50,289 nucleotides of DNA, from the NCBI GenBank assembly GCA_023144635.1, contig JAGLFH010000009.1, positions 1 to 50,289 of the forward strand, given 5' to 3'. Below, in pieces: positions 1 to 7,782 of this stretch. Positions within the stretch are counted from its first letter, which is position 1; every line of letters begins with the position of its first letter. This stretch comes from Candidatus Auribacterota bacterium. Its GTDB lineage: Bacteria > Auribacterota > JAFGBW01 > JAFGJP01. Below the pieces are notes generated by a model, which saw nothing but the letters and a program-made list of their open reading frames with translations, had not been told where the DNA came from and did no database searches. A program made the translations under genes and the position numbers.

Positions 1-27
1 TCGTAGGTTCAAATCCTGCCCCCGCCA
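1..27 (+). tRNA. 3' part of a tRNA, probably tRNA-Tyr
   Basis: The window opens inside a tRNA. Positions 3-7 and 15-19 pair as a T stem (one G-U) around the loop TTCAAAT at 8-14. Positions 20-26 (CCCCGCC) are the 3' half of the acceptor stem, and A27 is the discriminator. CCA is not encoded. The acceptor half implies a GGCGGGG 5' end. With the TCG just before the T stem, this looks like bacterial tRNA-Tyr with its long variable arm, but the anticodon lies outside the window and another class II tRNA is possible. Confidence 0.75.
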
Positions 28-34
28 ATATATA

Positions 35-64
35 AGCCGGCTTTTATAGCCGGCTATTTTTTTT
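35..64 (+). terminator. Intrinsic terminator after the tRNA
   Basis: AGCCGGCT at 35-42 pairs perfectly with AGCCGGCT at 48-55 around a 5-base loop and is followed by a long T run up to 64. It sits just after the tRNA and is a textbook Rho-independent terminator. Confidence 0.85.
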
Positions 65-65
65 A

Positions 66-93
66 ACGGGTTAATTCATACGGGTTAATGCAT
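66..93. repeat. Tandem 14-bp repeat upstream of def
   Basis: Two adjacent 14-bp units, ACGGGTTAATTCAT (66-79) and ACGGGTTAATGCAT (80-93), differ at one base. They lie between the tRNA terminator and the def promoter. The core ACGGGTTAA occurs again at 2127-2135 in another intergenic region. They could be an operator or only a short tandem duplication. Confidence 0.6.
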
Positions 94-104
94 ATTGTAT
101 TAAC

Positions 105-133
105 TTGTGATTTTATAAATAAAAGTATATATT
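105..133 (+). promoter_or_regulatory. Putative sigma70-type promoter for def
   Basis: TTGTGA (105-110) and TATATT (128-133) are separated by 17 bp, with a predicted transcription start near 140. The promoter lies downstream of the most distal in-frame ATG at 88, so it supports the GTG start of def at 163. Confidence 0.4.
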
Positions 134-162
134 TTATTAAATGTGAAAATGAAGGAGTAGTA

Positions 163-600
163 GTGTCGATTTTAGATATCAAAAAATACCCTGAAGAAGT
201 GCTACTTCATAAATCAGAATTTGTAAAAGAAATAAAAAAGCAGGAAAAAAAACTGTTTGATGATATGGTTGAAACCATGATATCAGCTAATGGATTAGGT
301 CTTGCAGCTCCTCAAATTGGAGAATCTTGTCAGATATTTGTTGTTGGTCTCGAAGATAGAATAATAAAGATAGCCAATCCAAAAATAATTGATGTTATTG
401 GAAGAGAGACTATGCCTGAAGGATGTTTAAGCATACCGGATTATTCAGCAGATATTGAGAGGTTTTATGGTGTTGTTGTGCAAGGGGTAAACGAAGAAGG
501 TGAATTAATAAAAATAGAAGCAAAAGGATTGCTGGCGCGTATCTTTCAGCATGAAATTGACCATTTAAATGGAAAACTTATAATTAACCATAAGATATGA
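163..600 (+). CDS. def: Peptide deformylase
   Basis: This enzyme removes the N-formyl group from nascent proteins in the cytoplasm, using a metal ion. All three family motifs are present in the 145-residue product: GLGLAAPQ (44-51), EGCLS (86-90) and HEIDH (130-134), the last two supplying the Cys and two His metal ligands and the catalytic Glu. The frame is open back to an ATG at 88, but I chose GTG at 163. A strong ribosome site, GAAGGAG (151-157), lies 5 bases before it, the promoter at 105-133 lies inside the longer version, and the extra 25 residues do not resemble the family. The protein is at the short end for deformylases but appears intact. Confidence 0.95.
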   Translation: MSILDIKKYPEEVLLHKSEFVKEIKKQEKKLFDDMVETMISANGLGLAAPQIGESCQIFVVGLEDRIIKIANPKIIDVIGRETMPEGCLSIPDYSADIERFYGVVVQGVNEEGELIKIEAKGLLARIFQHEIDHLNGKLIINHKI

Positions 601-697
601 TATTTTCAAAATCTTAAAACAGTCTGAATGCTTTGCATGTAGTATTTTAAGTATTCTTTATTCAGTCATAAATATTAGTTTTAGAAAGATAATAGAA

Positions 698-1639
698 ATG
701 AATTATAAATATTTATTTGGACCTGTGCCTTCCAGAAGGCTTGGGCTTTCATTAGGGATTGACCTTATTCCATTTAAAACCTGCACTTATGATTGTATCT
801 ATTGTGAATCAGGCAGGACAACAAATCTTACAATAGATAGAAAAGAATATGTTCCTATTAAAGATGTGTGTAAAGAACTTGATGATTTTTTGGAAAAAAG
901 ACCTGAACTTGATTATTTAACTTTTTCGGGTTCAGGTGAACCTACTTTACATTCAGGAATTGGAAAAGTATTGAAATATATAAAGAAGAAGTTTCCTGAG
1001 TATAAAACAGCCTTAATTACAAATGCATGTTTTTTTGATGATCCGTCTTTAAGAAAAGAGCTATATCTTTTTGATGTAATATTGCCATCATTAGATGCAG
1101 TTTCAGAAATTGTTTTTAGAAAATTAAACAGATCTCATAAAAAAATAGATAATAATTCTATCATTAAAGGCTTAATTGATTTTAGGAAAGAATATTCAGG
1201 TGAGATATGGCTTGAAATATTTATTATCGAAGGTATTAATGATGTGTCAATAGAAGTTGAAAAATTTAAAAAGGCAGTAAAATCAATCCATCCTGATAAG
1301 TTGCAGCTTAATACACTTGACAGGCCTGGTGCAGAAAAAGGGGTGAAAGCAGCAACGCTGGAAGCTGTTAATGATTTCTCAGAAAAAATAGAATATCCTG
1401 TAGAGGTAATAGCGGACTTTTATAGTGGGAAAAATACGAGGAAGAATTATGATGATATTGAGGATACAATACTGAAAATGCTAAAAAGAAGACCAATGAC
1501 TTTAGCTGATATCTCTTCCTCATTGGGGATTGAGATAAGTTCAACAGAAGATGTTTTAATGAAAATTACAAGTAAAGGAAAAATTTTAAGAGAAAAACTT
1601 GATAGGGGAATTTTTTATTCAGTAAATAACAATATTTAA
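698..1639 (+). CDS. Radical SAM protein of the COG0731 type
   Basis: This 313-residue radical SAM enzyme has a CX3CX2C cluster motif at C29, C33 and C36 (CTYDCIYC) for the 4Fe-4S cluster. The N-terminal FGPVPSRRLGLSLGIDLIP is characteristic of the family annotated as Fe-S oxidoreductase or wyosine-synthetase-like. An SGSGEPTLH stretch follows, as in other SAM-binding barrels. The last 70 residues or so look like a small winged-helix domain. The substrate is unknown; bacterial members are not established wyosine enzymes. No strong ribosome site precedes the ATG, so the start is moderately certain. It follows def by 97 bases. Confidence 0.85.
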   Translation: MNYKYLFGPVPSRRLGLSLGIDLIPFKTCTYDCIYCESGRTTNLTIDRKEYVPIKDVCKELDDFLEKRPELDYLTFSGSGEPTLHSGIGKVLKYIKKKFPEYKTALITNACFFDDPSLRKELYLFDVILPSLDAVSEIVFRKLNRSHKKIDNNSIIKGLIDFRKEYSGEIWLEIFIIEGINDVSIEVEKFKKAVKSIHPDKLQLNTLDRPGAEKGVKAATLEAVNDFSEKIEYPVEVIADFYSGKNTRKNYDDIEDTILKMLKRRPMTLADISSSLGIEISSTEDVLMKITSKGKILREKLDRGIFYSVNNNI

Positions 1640-1669
1640 TGGAATACTTTAATTCAGAATATAAAAATG

Positions 1670-1699
1670 TTGACAACATCAACACAATAGATTTATAAA
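1670..1699 (+). promoter_or_regulatory. Putative sigma70-type promoter for trxA
   Basis: A perfect TTGACA at 1670-1675 is followed after 18 bp by TATAAA at 1694-1699. The transcript would start near 1706 and carry a leader of about 65 bases before the thioredoxin start. Confidence 0.55.
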
Positions 1700-1771
1700 A
1701 TTCATATTATACTTTAATATTTTGTATTAATTTTTTATATTTAATAAAATTTTATATAGGGAGGTTTTAAA

Positions 1772-2095
1772 ATGAGTGCAGAAATTGAACTTACAGATGA
1801 TAATTTCAAAGAGGAAATATTAGAATCTGGACAGACTTGTCTGGTAGATTTTTGGGCTGAATGGTGTGGTCCTTGTAGAATGATTGCTCCAGCCATTGAT
1901 GAAATAGCTAGTGAATACACCGGTAGATTAAAAGTAGGAAAAGTCAATGTAGATGAAGCATCTCAAGTTGCATCTGATTATGGTGTTATGAGTATACCTA
2001 TGCTGGCTATTTTTAAAAATGGAGAACTTGTTGATAAAATGGTAGGAGCGGCTCCAAAAGCAGGTATTGAAGATTTTGTTAAAAAATTCATATAA
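1772..2095 (+). CDS. trxA: Thioredoxin
   Basis: A 107-residue cytoplasmic thiol-disulfide reductant. The active site WCGPC is at residues 31-35 (C32, C35), and the conserved cis-proline is in the MSIPM stretch near residue 75. Length matches classic thioredoxin. A strong ribosome site, GGGAGG, lies 7 bases before the ATG, and a clear promoter lies upstream. No thioredoxin reductase is encoded here. Confidence 0.97.
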   Translation: MSAEIELTDDNFKEEILESGQTCLVDFWAEWCGPCRMIAPAIDEIASEYTGRLKVGKVNVDEASQVASDYGVMSIPMLAIFKNGELVDKMVGAAPKAGIEDFVKKFI

Positions 2096-2168
2096 TCATT
2101 TAGTATTTAAAATGTTTATATTCAAGACGGGTTAAATTATTTTAAATAAGAGGAAATTAGGTGCTTCT

Positions 2169-2720
2169 ATGAAAAAGTTATTATTTTCCACTGTTTTTTT
2201 TATGTTTTTTGTTTCAATAGCTTATTGCGGAAGTATTGAAGATATTAAAAATAAGTTAAATAAGAATACTGCAAAAAAAGAAGGAAAGAACTTTTCTGCT
2301 GGAAAAAGATTTAAAATAATGAAAGCTAAAATATACCAGAAGACCAGATATTATTACAAACAAGACGGCAGTACTGTACATGCTGTAACAGTGACATTTA
2401 GAATAAAAAAAATGATGCAAGGGGAAACCTTTATATCACCTGAGGTTTTCAAAACATATATATATGATAGAAAGAAGAAGCTTGTTACAGTATTAACCAG
2501 ATATCTTATGGCTAAAGAATTTGGTGGTTCACGCGAGTCAGGTCAGTTTCGTGTTAACAAGAGTTATAACGTTTTTTTTGATATGGATTATGAGACTAGA
2601 AAAAAAGCTAAATATTTTGTTGTCGTACTTGGAATTCCCGGCGAAGAAGTAGTTGTAAAAGCAAGCAGGGGGAGTGTCTTTGATTATGACTTTGATGAGA
2701 AATCTTATATTCATCAGTGA
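2169..2720 (+). CDS. Exported protein of unknown function
   Basis: I do not recognise this 183-residue protein. It starts with a lysine pair and a hydrophobic stretch (residues 4-20) that reads as a signal peptide ending around AYCGS, so it is probably periplasmic. A Cys sits at the end of the hydrophobic core, but the preceding Tyr does not fit a lipobox. The mature part alternates charged and aromatic residues in short stretches that suggest beta strands, with many Lys. An AGGTG ribosome site lies 5 bases before the ATG. It is followed, and by some start choices overlapped, by a TonB-like gene, so the two may work together in the envelope. Confidence 0.75.
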   Translation: MKKLLFSTVFFMFFVSIAYCGSIEDIKNKLNKNTAKKEGKNFSAGKRFKIMKAKIYQKTRYYYKQDGSTVHAVTVTFRIKKMMQGETFISPEVFKTYIYDRKKKLVTVLTRYLMAKEFGGSRESGQFRVNKSYNVFFDMDYETRKKAKYFVVVLGIPGEEVVVKASRGSVFDYDFDEKSYIHQ

Positions 2721-2724
2721 TCTT

Positions 2725-3381
2725 ATGTTAAAAAGAGACAATAAAAGTAAATATTTATCATTCATTTCTTCAGCAATTTTGCATGCAGTTCTCATATTTA
2801 TATTAACTGCTTTTGGTGGTAAATTAAATATTTTTAAAGAAAAACTACATTATACTTCTGATTCTTTTACTTTCAAAATAGGCCTTAAAACGCCAGAACA
2901 AACTGTTTTAAATAAAACAGCTGACAAAAAAAAATCAACTAAAAAGTCGAAAGATAAAACATTTTTTGATGATATTTATAATATAAAAAAAAGTTCAAAC
3001 AAATTATTTGTAGATTCCAATAAATTATCCTATTTATTAAATAATCCTCTAGGAGAAAATGGAACCCAAAAGTATACAAAATGCAGTAAGGAAGAAGCTA
3101 GCAGATATATTGGTGAAATACGAAGTAAAATCCAGAAAACTATATACTATCCTTTAAAGGCACAGGCTCTTAACGCAGAGGGGACAGTTCTGGTTGTTTT
3201 TTGTATAAATAAGAATGGAAAAATATCAGAAATTGATATTGAGTCCATATCAAATCATACAATACTTAACAAAGCAGCTCTTACAATTGTAAAAAAGGCA
3301 TCACCTTTTCCTATTCCTCCTTTAAATTTTTCTCATCGGATACAGGTGCCGATTGTTTTCAGAATAAAAAATGATTCATAA
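2725..3381 (+). CDS. TonB-like energy transducer protein
   Basis: The C-terminal 90 residues or so fit a TonB C-terminal domain: a YYPLKAQ segment, a GTVLVVFCINKNGKI strand pair, a segment with AAL and VKKASPFP, and a final strand IQVPIVFRI. Residues 11-30 form one membrane anchor after a short basic N-terminus, as in TonB/TolA proteins, and a Lys/Ser/Asn-rich linker follows. The product is 218 residues from ATG 2725. Other in-frame starts at 2674 (GTG), 2686 and 2695 would overlap the previous gene; a GGGGGAG at 2668-2674 could serve 2686, so the start is uncertain. No ExbB/ExbD or TolQ/TolR gene is nearby. Confidence 0.8.
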   Translation: MLKRDNKSKYLSFISSAILHAVLIFILTAFGGKLNIFKEKLHYTSDSFTFKIGLKTPEQTVLNKTADKKKSTKKSKDKTFFDDIYNIKKSSNKLFVDSNKLSYLLNNPLGENGTQKYTKCSKEEASRYIGEIRSKIQKTIYYPLKAQALNAEGTVLVVFCINKNGKISEIDIESISNHTILNKAALTIVKKASPFPIPPLNFSHRIQVPIVFRIKNDS

Positions 3382-3437
3382 TTTTTTAATTAAACCCAAG
3401 TAAGAAACATTAATGTATTGTGGTTGATTCTTACAAA

Positions 3438-3842
3438 ATGAAACATACTATAAAAATTAAGATTTATTATGAAGACACTGATTGTGGTGGTGTAATCTAT
3501 TATGCTAACTATCTTCGTTATTTAGAACGTGCCCGCACAGAGTATATGGAATCGTGTGGGTTAAGTTTGAAAAAAATAAAAGATAAGGGTATTCAATTTG
3601 TTGTGCGTCATGTTGATATTGAATATCTTTTACCAGGATATTATTCTGATACGATCATTGTTGAGACAACAGTTGAAAAAGCTGAAAAATTGCGGATAGT
3701 ATTTGTAAACAATATTATTAATGAATCTACAATGAAAATAATGGCAAAATCCAAGACTACTTTAATTTGCATAAATAATAACTTCAAGCCTGTGCGGATT
3801 CCTCTTGAGATCAGTGAAAAGATAGTTAACCAGCATATTTAG
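3438..3842 (+). CDS. ybgC: YbgC/FadM-type acyl-CoA thioesterase
   Basis: This is a hotdog-fold thioesterase of 134 residues that hydrolyses acyl-CoA. The signature YYEDTDCGGVIYYANYL covers residues 10-26, with D15 as the predicted catalytic Asp, followed by ERARTEYM. The usual His in VYHANY is Tyr here, as in some homologues. A GTG at 3420 would add six residues; I prefer ATG 3438 because it gives the usual short lead to the motif. In many Gram-negatives ybgC heads the tol-pal cluster, so its place after a TonB/TolA-like gene is suggestive, although tolQ, tolR, tolB and pal are absent. Confidence 0.85.
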   Translation: MKHTIKIKIYYEDTDCGGVIYYANYLRYLERARTEYMESCGLSLKKIKDKGIQFVVRHVDIEYLLPGYYSDTIIVETTVEKAEKLRIVFVNNIINESTMKIMAKSKTTLICINNNFKPVRIPLEISEKIVNQHI

Positions 3843-4001
3843 TTAGCAGTGCAGCGAATCTAAAACAATTTGATGAACAAATCTGAGAGAAACTAATATA
3901 AAGCCATTTTTAACAGTTATCTACTTCATAGACACAGTCGGAGACAAATTATAAATTATTTGTAGCAAGAAATAAGGTGAAATATATAAGGTTTGTAATG
4001 A

Positions 4002-5402
4002 TTATTCAATCCGTTCACTTAATCCGTCAAGATAAGCTTCTAATGCTTTAGAATTTTCTTCATTTTCAAGAGACCCTGTTTCCGAAGAGAAAAAACGTTT
4101 TATAATATCTATGTTGTTAGAAAGGTTTTGTGTGAAATTTTCATCACTCAAAGCTGTGTTAAGTATTCCTTTTTGATTGATAAAAAAGTTCTCATTAAGA
4201 TCAACGCCATCAGGAAGATTTTGCTTTTGTGTGAAGCTTTGGTAGTTAAAGATTAGTTGATTAAGATCAAAATCTTCTTGAGTAAAATTGCTATTAGCAT
4301 TTAAATATTCTCCTAAAGATATAGCCCTGTCAATATGTTCGCTTCCAAGGATGAGAGAACTGAATTCTATGTTGCTTTGAAGAAATTCATTAGAAAAATT
4401 ACTGTCTAAAAGAATTTTCTGAGATTGTTCTACAACATAATCATTAAATATTTTATTCTTTTTTCCGGATGTTTCCCTGAAGTTTTTTAATGTATTTTCT
4501 GATTCAGAGATTTTTTCTAGAAGTTTGATGTTATCAAGAAGATATACAGCCGCTTTAGTATTGTTTTCTAGAAAATCTAAATCAATTGTATTTTGATTAC
4601 CTAATGCAGCTAATGCTTTATTAGCGATGTCATTTTTAAGTGATTCTTTTGAAAAAAGAGTTCCTTTATTAAAACCTTCAACTGCTGTTGGGTTTGTTTT
4701 AAAAGTATTAATAATATTTCCGATGTTCATTATTACAAATAAACTTTCTTCGATAGTATTTTTTAGATTTTTCTTTTGAAGTATGGAATTATATTGAAAA
4801 AGATCAAACTCCTTTTTTGATATGCTTTTTCTAATGCTTTTTTTTGAAGAGTGTTTTTTATCTTTAATAGCAAGAATGGATTCTTTACTAAATCCTTTTA
4901 GAATGTTATTTTTTGAGACAAGAAACGAAGCTGTTTTTAAGCTCATATTTTTACTATATCGCTTTTCGTCATTAAGCCTTTTTACAAATTGATATATTTT
5001 TTTTAAAGATGATACTGAATTATTATTCTTATCTGTTTTTGATAAATAATTATTTAAAGCAGTTGAAGAAGTTATTCCTTTTATTTGTCTTGTTGGACCT
5101 TTTGCAGGAACATTAAATGCTCCAAGAATTGATTTGACGTTTAAGTTATTAACTTTTTTAGCATTTTCATAGGAATATTTTCTTTTGTAAAAGGCGATAT
5201 CTTTTTGAAAATTTTGAATAAAAGCTTTATCTTGTTCTTCGTTTTTTCCTAAATGCTTGGTGAAAGAAAGATTTTTAGATAAATAATCCGAAAAATTCGA
5301 AAGATCCTTTAAAGAAGATATACCGATACTTAAGGAGTCACTCAAAGAAGACCTCCAGCAATTGGTGATAAATAATATTGAAAAAAGGGCAGAAATAAAC
5401 AT
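4002..5402 (-). CDS. Probable lipoprotein of unknown function, Asn/Ser/Lys-rich
   Basis: I do not recognise this 466-residue protein. It begins with a short hydrophobic stretch (1-14) ending at C15, the only cysteine in the whole protein. That suggests signal-peptidase II processing, although ITNC has Asn rather than Gly/Ala/Ser before the Cys. The rest is rich in Asn, Ser, Lys, Leu and Phe, looks helical and has no motif I know. It lies 62 bases downstream of the pseudouridine synthase gene on the same strand and may be co-transcribed. A GGGG purine stretch lies about 8 bases before the ATG. Envelope location is inferred. Confidence 0.7.
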   Translation of the reverse strand: MFISALFSILFITNCWRSSLSDSLSIGISSLKDLSNFSDYLSKNLSFTKHLGKNEEQDKAFIQNFQKDIAFYKRKYSYENAKKVNNLNVKSILGAFNVPAKGPTRQIKGITSSTALNNYLSKTDKNNNSVSSLKKIYQFVKRLNDEKRYSKNMSLKTASFLVSKNNILKGFSKESILAIKDKKHSSKKSIRKSISKKEFDLFQYNSILQKKNLKNTIEESLFVIMNIGNIINTFKTNPTAVEGFNKGTLFSKESLKNDIANKALAALGNQNTIDLDFLENNTKAAVYLLDNIKLLEKISESENTLKNFRETSGKKNKIFNDYVVEQSQKILLDSNFSNEFLQSNIEFSSLILGSEHIDRAISLGEYLNANSNFTQEDFDLNQLIFNYQSFTQKQNLPDGVDLNENFFINQKGILNTALSDENFTQNLSNNIDIIKRFFSSETGSLENEENSKALEAYLDGLSERIE

Positions 5403-5464
5403 TAACTACCCCAAAACACTCTCATCCTATCTGTATATCGGTAAAAAATAAGAAAACTTTAGAT

Positions 5465-6187
5465 TTATTTTGTGTTTTTTTCTAAATCTATGTAAGCTGT
5501 TTTACGGGAGATTGTTAAGGTGTGGCCTGGCTGGAGGTTTCCAAGTTGGATATTGCCTATTTTAATTCTTTTTAGCTTTAATGTTTTTATTCCAATGTGA
5601 GCCAACATATTTCTTATTTGTCTTTTTCTTCCTTCAAAAATTATGAATTCTAGTATACAGTTGTTTTTACTTTTTTTAATTATTCTTATCTTTGCAGGAA
5701 GTGTCTTCTTTCTTTCTATAATTATCCCATTTTCTAGCTTATTAATTTCGATATTATTTGGGAGTCTGTCAATTGTGACAAGATATGTTTTTTGAATATG
5801 AGTGCTTGGGTGAGTTAATTTATTGGCAAGATTACCATCATTTGTCATTAAAAGAAGGCCCTCAGAGTCCTTATCGAGTCTTCCAACATTGTATATCCTT
5901 TCATTTACGCTATTTAATAGGTCTTTAACAATTTTTCTGCCGAGATTATCTTTCATTGTAGATATTACTCCGCGGGGTTTATAAACCAGGATATATTTTT
6001 TCTTTTCAGTATAAAGTCTTTTTTTATTTAATAGAATAATATCTTTTACAGGATCAACTTTTGTTCCAGGTTTTGATATTACGTTGCCATTGACGGAGAT
6101 ACGTTTTTCAGAAATCAATTGCTCGGCTTTTCTTCTAGATGAAACTCCGCATTCAGAAAGGTATTTTTGTAGCCTGACTAGAGCCAT
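5465..6187 (-). CDS. rluB: Pseudouridine synthase, RsuA/RluB family
   Basis: This 240-residue protein isomerises uridine in ribosomal RNA. An S4 RNA-binding domain covers about residues 3-60 (RLQKYLSECGVSSRRKAE). The catalytic domain follows, with the motif GRLDKDSEGLLLMTNDG and catalytic D105. The TNDG form, followed by KLTHPS, is closer to RluB (23S rRNA) than to RsuA (16S rRNA), but I cannot settle the target. Length fits the family. It follows the small basic protein gene by 51 bases on the same strand, suggesting a shared transcript from the promoter at 6432-6460. Confidence 0.92.
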   Translation of the reverse strand: MALVRLQKYLSECGVSSRRKAEQLISEKRISVNGNVISKPGTKVDPVKDIILLNKKRLYTEKKKYILVYKPRGVISTMKDNLGRKIVKDLLNSVNERIYNVGRLDKDSEGLLLMTNDGNLANKLTHPSTHIQKTYLVTIDRLPNNIEINKLENGIIIERKKTLPAKIRIIKKSKNNCILEFIIFEGRKRQIRNMLAHIGIKTLKLKRIKIGNIQLGNLQPGHTLTISRKTAYIDLEKNTK

Positions 6188-6238
6188 AATGTTTTAGGTA
6201 GTTAAGAATGTAACTAATACTGTTGTAGTAAGTTAGAA

Positions 6239-6385
6239 CTATTTTGTTTTTGGAAGACCAAAAACAGATTTATTCTTATTCCACTGATCCTGTGATTTCA
6301 GGATATCTATGCGCTCAAATCTTTTTAGAACGCTTCTTTTCTTTCTGATCTTTCCGCTTGATTTAAGGCTTGGATGCTGTGACAT
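6239..6385 (-). CDS. Small basic protein resembling a PVC-group family
   Basis: This 48-residue gene has an ATG at 6383-6385, a stop at 6239-6241 and a strong ribosome site, AGGAGTT (complement of 6394-6400), 8 bases upstream. The protein begins MSQHPSLKSSGK, continues with a Lys/Arg-rich RSVLKRFERI segment and ends SVFGLPKTK. That pattern (N-terminal HPSL, central RSVLKR.ERI, terminal VFGLPK) matches my memory of a highly basic protein family from Chlamydiae, Verrucomicrobia and relatives. Its size and charge suggest ribosome or RNA binding, which would fit the rRNA-modifying enzyme next to it. The function is not known to me. Confidence 0.85.
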   Translation of the reverse strand: MSQHPSLKSSGKIRKKRSVLKRFERIDILKSQDQWNKNKSVFGLPKTK

Positions 6386-6393
6386 ATTTTTTT

Positions 6394-6400
6394 AACTCCT
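6394..6400 (-). promoter_or_regulatory. Ribosome binding site of the small basic protein
   Basis: On the minus strand this reads AGGAGTT, 8 bases before the ATG. It is one of the best ribosome sites in the window and is a main reason for accepting the 48-codon frame as a gene. Confidence 0.7.
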
Positions 6401-6431
6401 TAAAAATTATTATTAAAATTCTAAGCGGACG

Positions 6432-6460
6432 ATTCTACGATATAAAAAAAAGAATGGCAA
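6432..6460 (-). promoter_or_regulatory. Putative sigma70-type promoter for the small basic protein and rluB
   Basis: On the minus strand TTGCCA (complement of 6455-6460) is followed after 17 bp by TAGAAT (complement of 6432-6437). Each hexamer differs from consensus at one base. The start would be near 6425, giving a 40-base leader. Confidence 0.5.
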
Positions 6461-6495
6461 GTGATTTTTTTATAAAAATTACAAAAAAATGCTCA

Positions 6496-6524
6496 TTGTC
6501 AAAAAAGGTAAAATTATCTAAAAT
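6496..6524 (+). promoter_or_regulatory. Putative sigma70-type promoter for the aminotransferase
   Basis: TTGTCA at 6496-6501 and TAAAAT at 6519-6524 are 17 bp apart, each with one mismatch. The start would be near 6531, 37 bases before the ATG. It is divergent from the promoter at 6432-6460. Confidence 0.5.
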
Positions 6525-6567
6525 AGCAGAAAAAATTAATAATTAAAAAACACAAAGGATTTACTTA

Positions 6568-7656
6568 ATGATTTCAAGAAGAGCCCAATTAGTAGATGCT
6601 TCTGGTATTAGAAAAGTCTTTGATCTTGCCGCAAAACTAAAGAATCCAATAAATTTATCTATTGGACAGCCTGATTTTGATGTTCCAGAAGAATTCAAGC
6701 AGAAAGTTATAAAAGCTGTTAAAGACGGAAAAAATAAATATACCGTTACGCAAGGAATTCAGGAACTGAGAGATGAAATAAGGTCTTTTCTAATAAATCG
6801 TAGGGTAAATGTAGATGATATATTTATATCTTCCGGAGTTTCTGGAGGAATATTGCTATCACTTCTTGCTGTTACTGATCCAGGAGATGAAATAATTGTC
6901 TCGGACCCTTATTTTGTTATGTATAAGCATTTAGCGGGCTTACTTGGCTTAAAGATAAAATATGTCGATACTTATCCTGATTTTAAATTTACTGCTGAAA
7001 GGCTTGATGCAGTAATCTCTGAAAGAACAAAGCTGGTTTTTATAAATTCGCCATCAAATCCTACCGGCTGTGTCCTTAACAGTAGAGAACTTAAAGATCT
7101 TGGCGAAGTACTTAATAAATTTTCTCCGGTAGCTATTTTTGATGAGATTTATAGTGAATTTGATTATGAGAAAGAGCATGGATGCTTATCTGAGTTTTAT
7201 GAAAGGACTGTAATTTTAAATGGTTTTTCAAAATCACATGCAATGACAGGATGGAGGATAGGATATGCTGCAGGTCCGAAAGATATAATTGAACAAATGA
7301 TCAAAATTCAGCAATATACATTTGTATGTTCGCCGTCTATAATCCAGTATGGTGCATTAGGAGCTATTAATGGTTTTTTAAATGATATTTTGAAAGAGTA
7401 CAGAAAAAAAAGAGATATTGTCTTTGAACTTTTAAAAGATAAATTTGATGTAATGAAACCTCAAGGTGCCTTCTATATTTTTCCAAAAGCTCCAGATGGT
7501 GACGGAGAAGGATTTGTATCGCGTGCGATAAAAAATAATGTTTTAATAATTCCAGGAAGTATTTTTTCAGAGAAAGATACTCATTTTAGGATATCGTTTG
7601 CTTCTTCGCTTGATACAATAAAAGAAGGCTGTAAAATATTGAATAAATTGGTTTAA
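6568..7656 (+). CDS. PLP-dependent aminotransferase, class I/II
   Basis: A fold-type I aminotransferase of 362 residues that moves amino groups between amino acids and 2-oxo acids. It shows SIGQPDFDVP (31-40), the NPTG turn (164-167), DEIY (192-195), the PLP-binding K222 in GFSKSHAMTGWRIGY and R230 just after it. The pattern is like aspartate/aromatic (PatA-type) enzymes; the substrate cannot be fixed. It is somewhat shorter than the usual 380-400 residues, but no core motif is missing. Its own promoter is at 6496-6524 and a 126-base gap follows, so it is probably monocistronic. Confidence 0.93.
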   Translation: MISRRAQLVDASGIRKVFDLAAKLKNPINLSIGQPDFDVPEEFKQKVIKAVKDGKNKYTVTQGIQELRDEIRSFLINRRVNVDDIFISSGVSGGILLSLLAVTDPGDEIIVSDPYFVMYKHLAGLLGLKIKYVDTYPDFKFTAERLDAVISERTKLVFINSPSNPTGCVLNSRELKDLGEVLNKFSPVAIFDEIYSEFDYEKEHGCLSEFYERTVILNGFSKSHAMTGWRIGYAAGPKDIIEQMIKIQQYTFVCSPSIIQYGALGAINGFLNDILKEYRKKRDIVFELLKDKFDVMKPQGAFYIFPKAPDGDGEGFVSRAIKNNVLIIPGSIFSEKDTHFRISFASSLDTIKEGCKILNKLV

Positions 7657-7782
7657 AAATGATTAAGTACTGTTTATAAAACTTTTTATTTTTATTGTTC
7701 TATATTATTGACAAATTAATACATTTTTGATAGTGTTACAGTAATTTAATATATATAATAGCGAAATAATTAGGAGTTATAT

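Noticed and set aside
88..162. Extended N-terminus of the deformylase from ATG 88
   Set aside because: No ribosome site at 88, a better promoter and GAAGGAG lie inside the extension, and the extra residues do not look like the family.
3843..4001. Terminator in the convergent gap after ybgC
   Set aside because: ACAAAT/ATTTGT can pair around 8 bases, but no T run follows on either strand.
7708..7759. TTGACA at 7708-7713 as the -35 of the receiver-pil operon
   Set aside because: The good TATAAT at 7754-7759 is 40 bp away and no acceptable -10 lies at normal spacing, so a full promoter cannot be supported.
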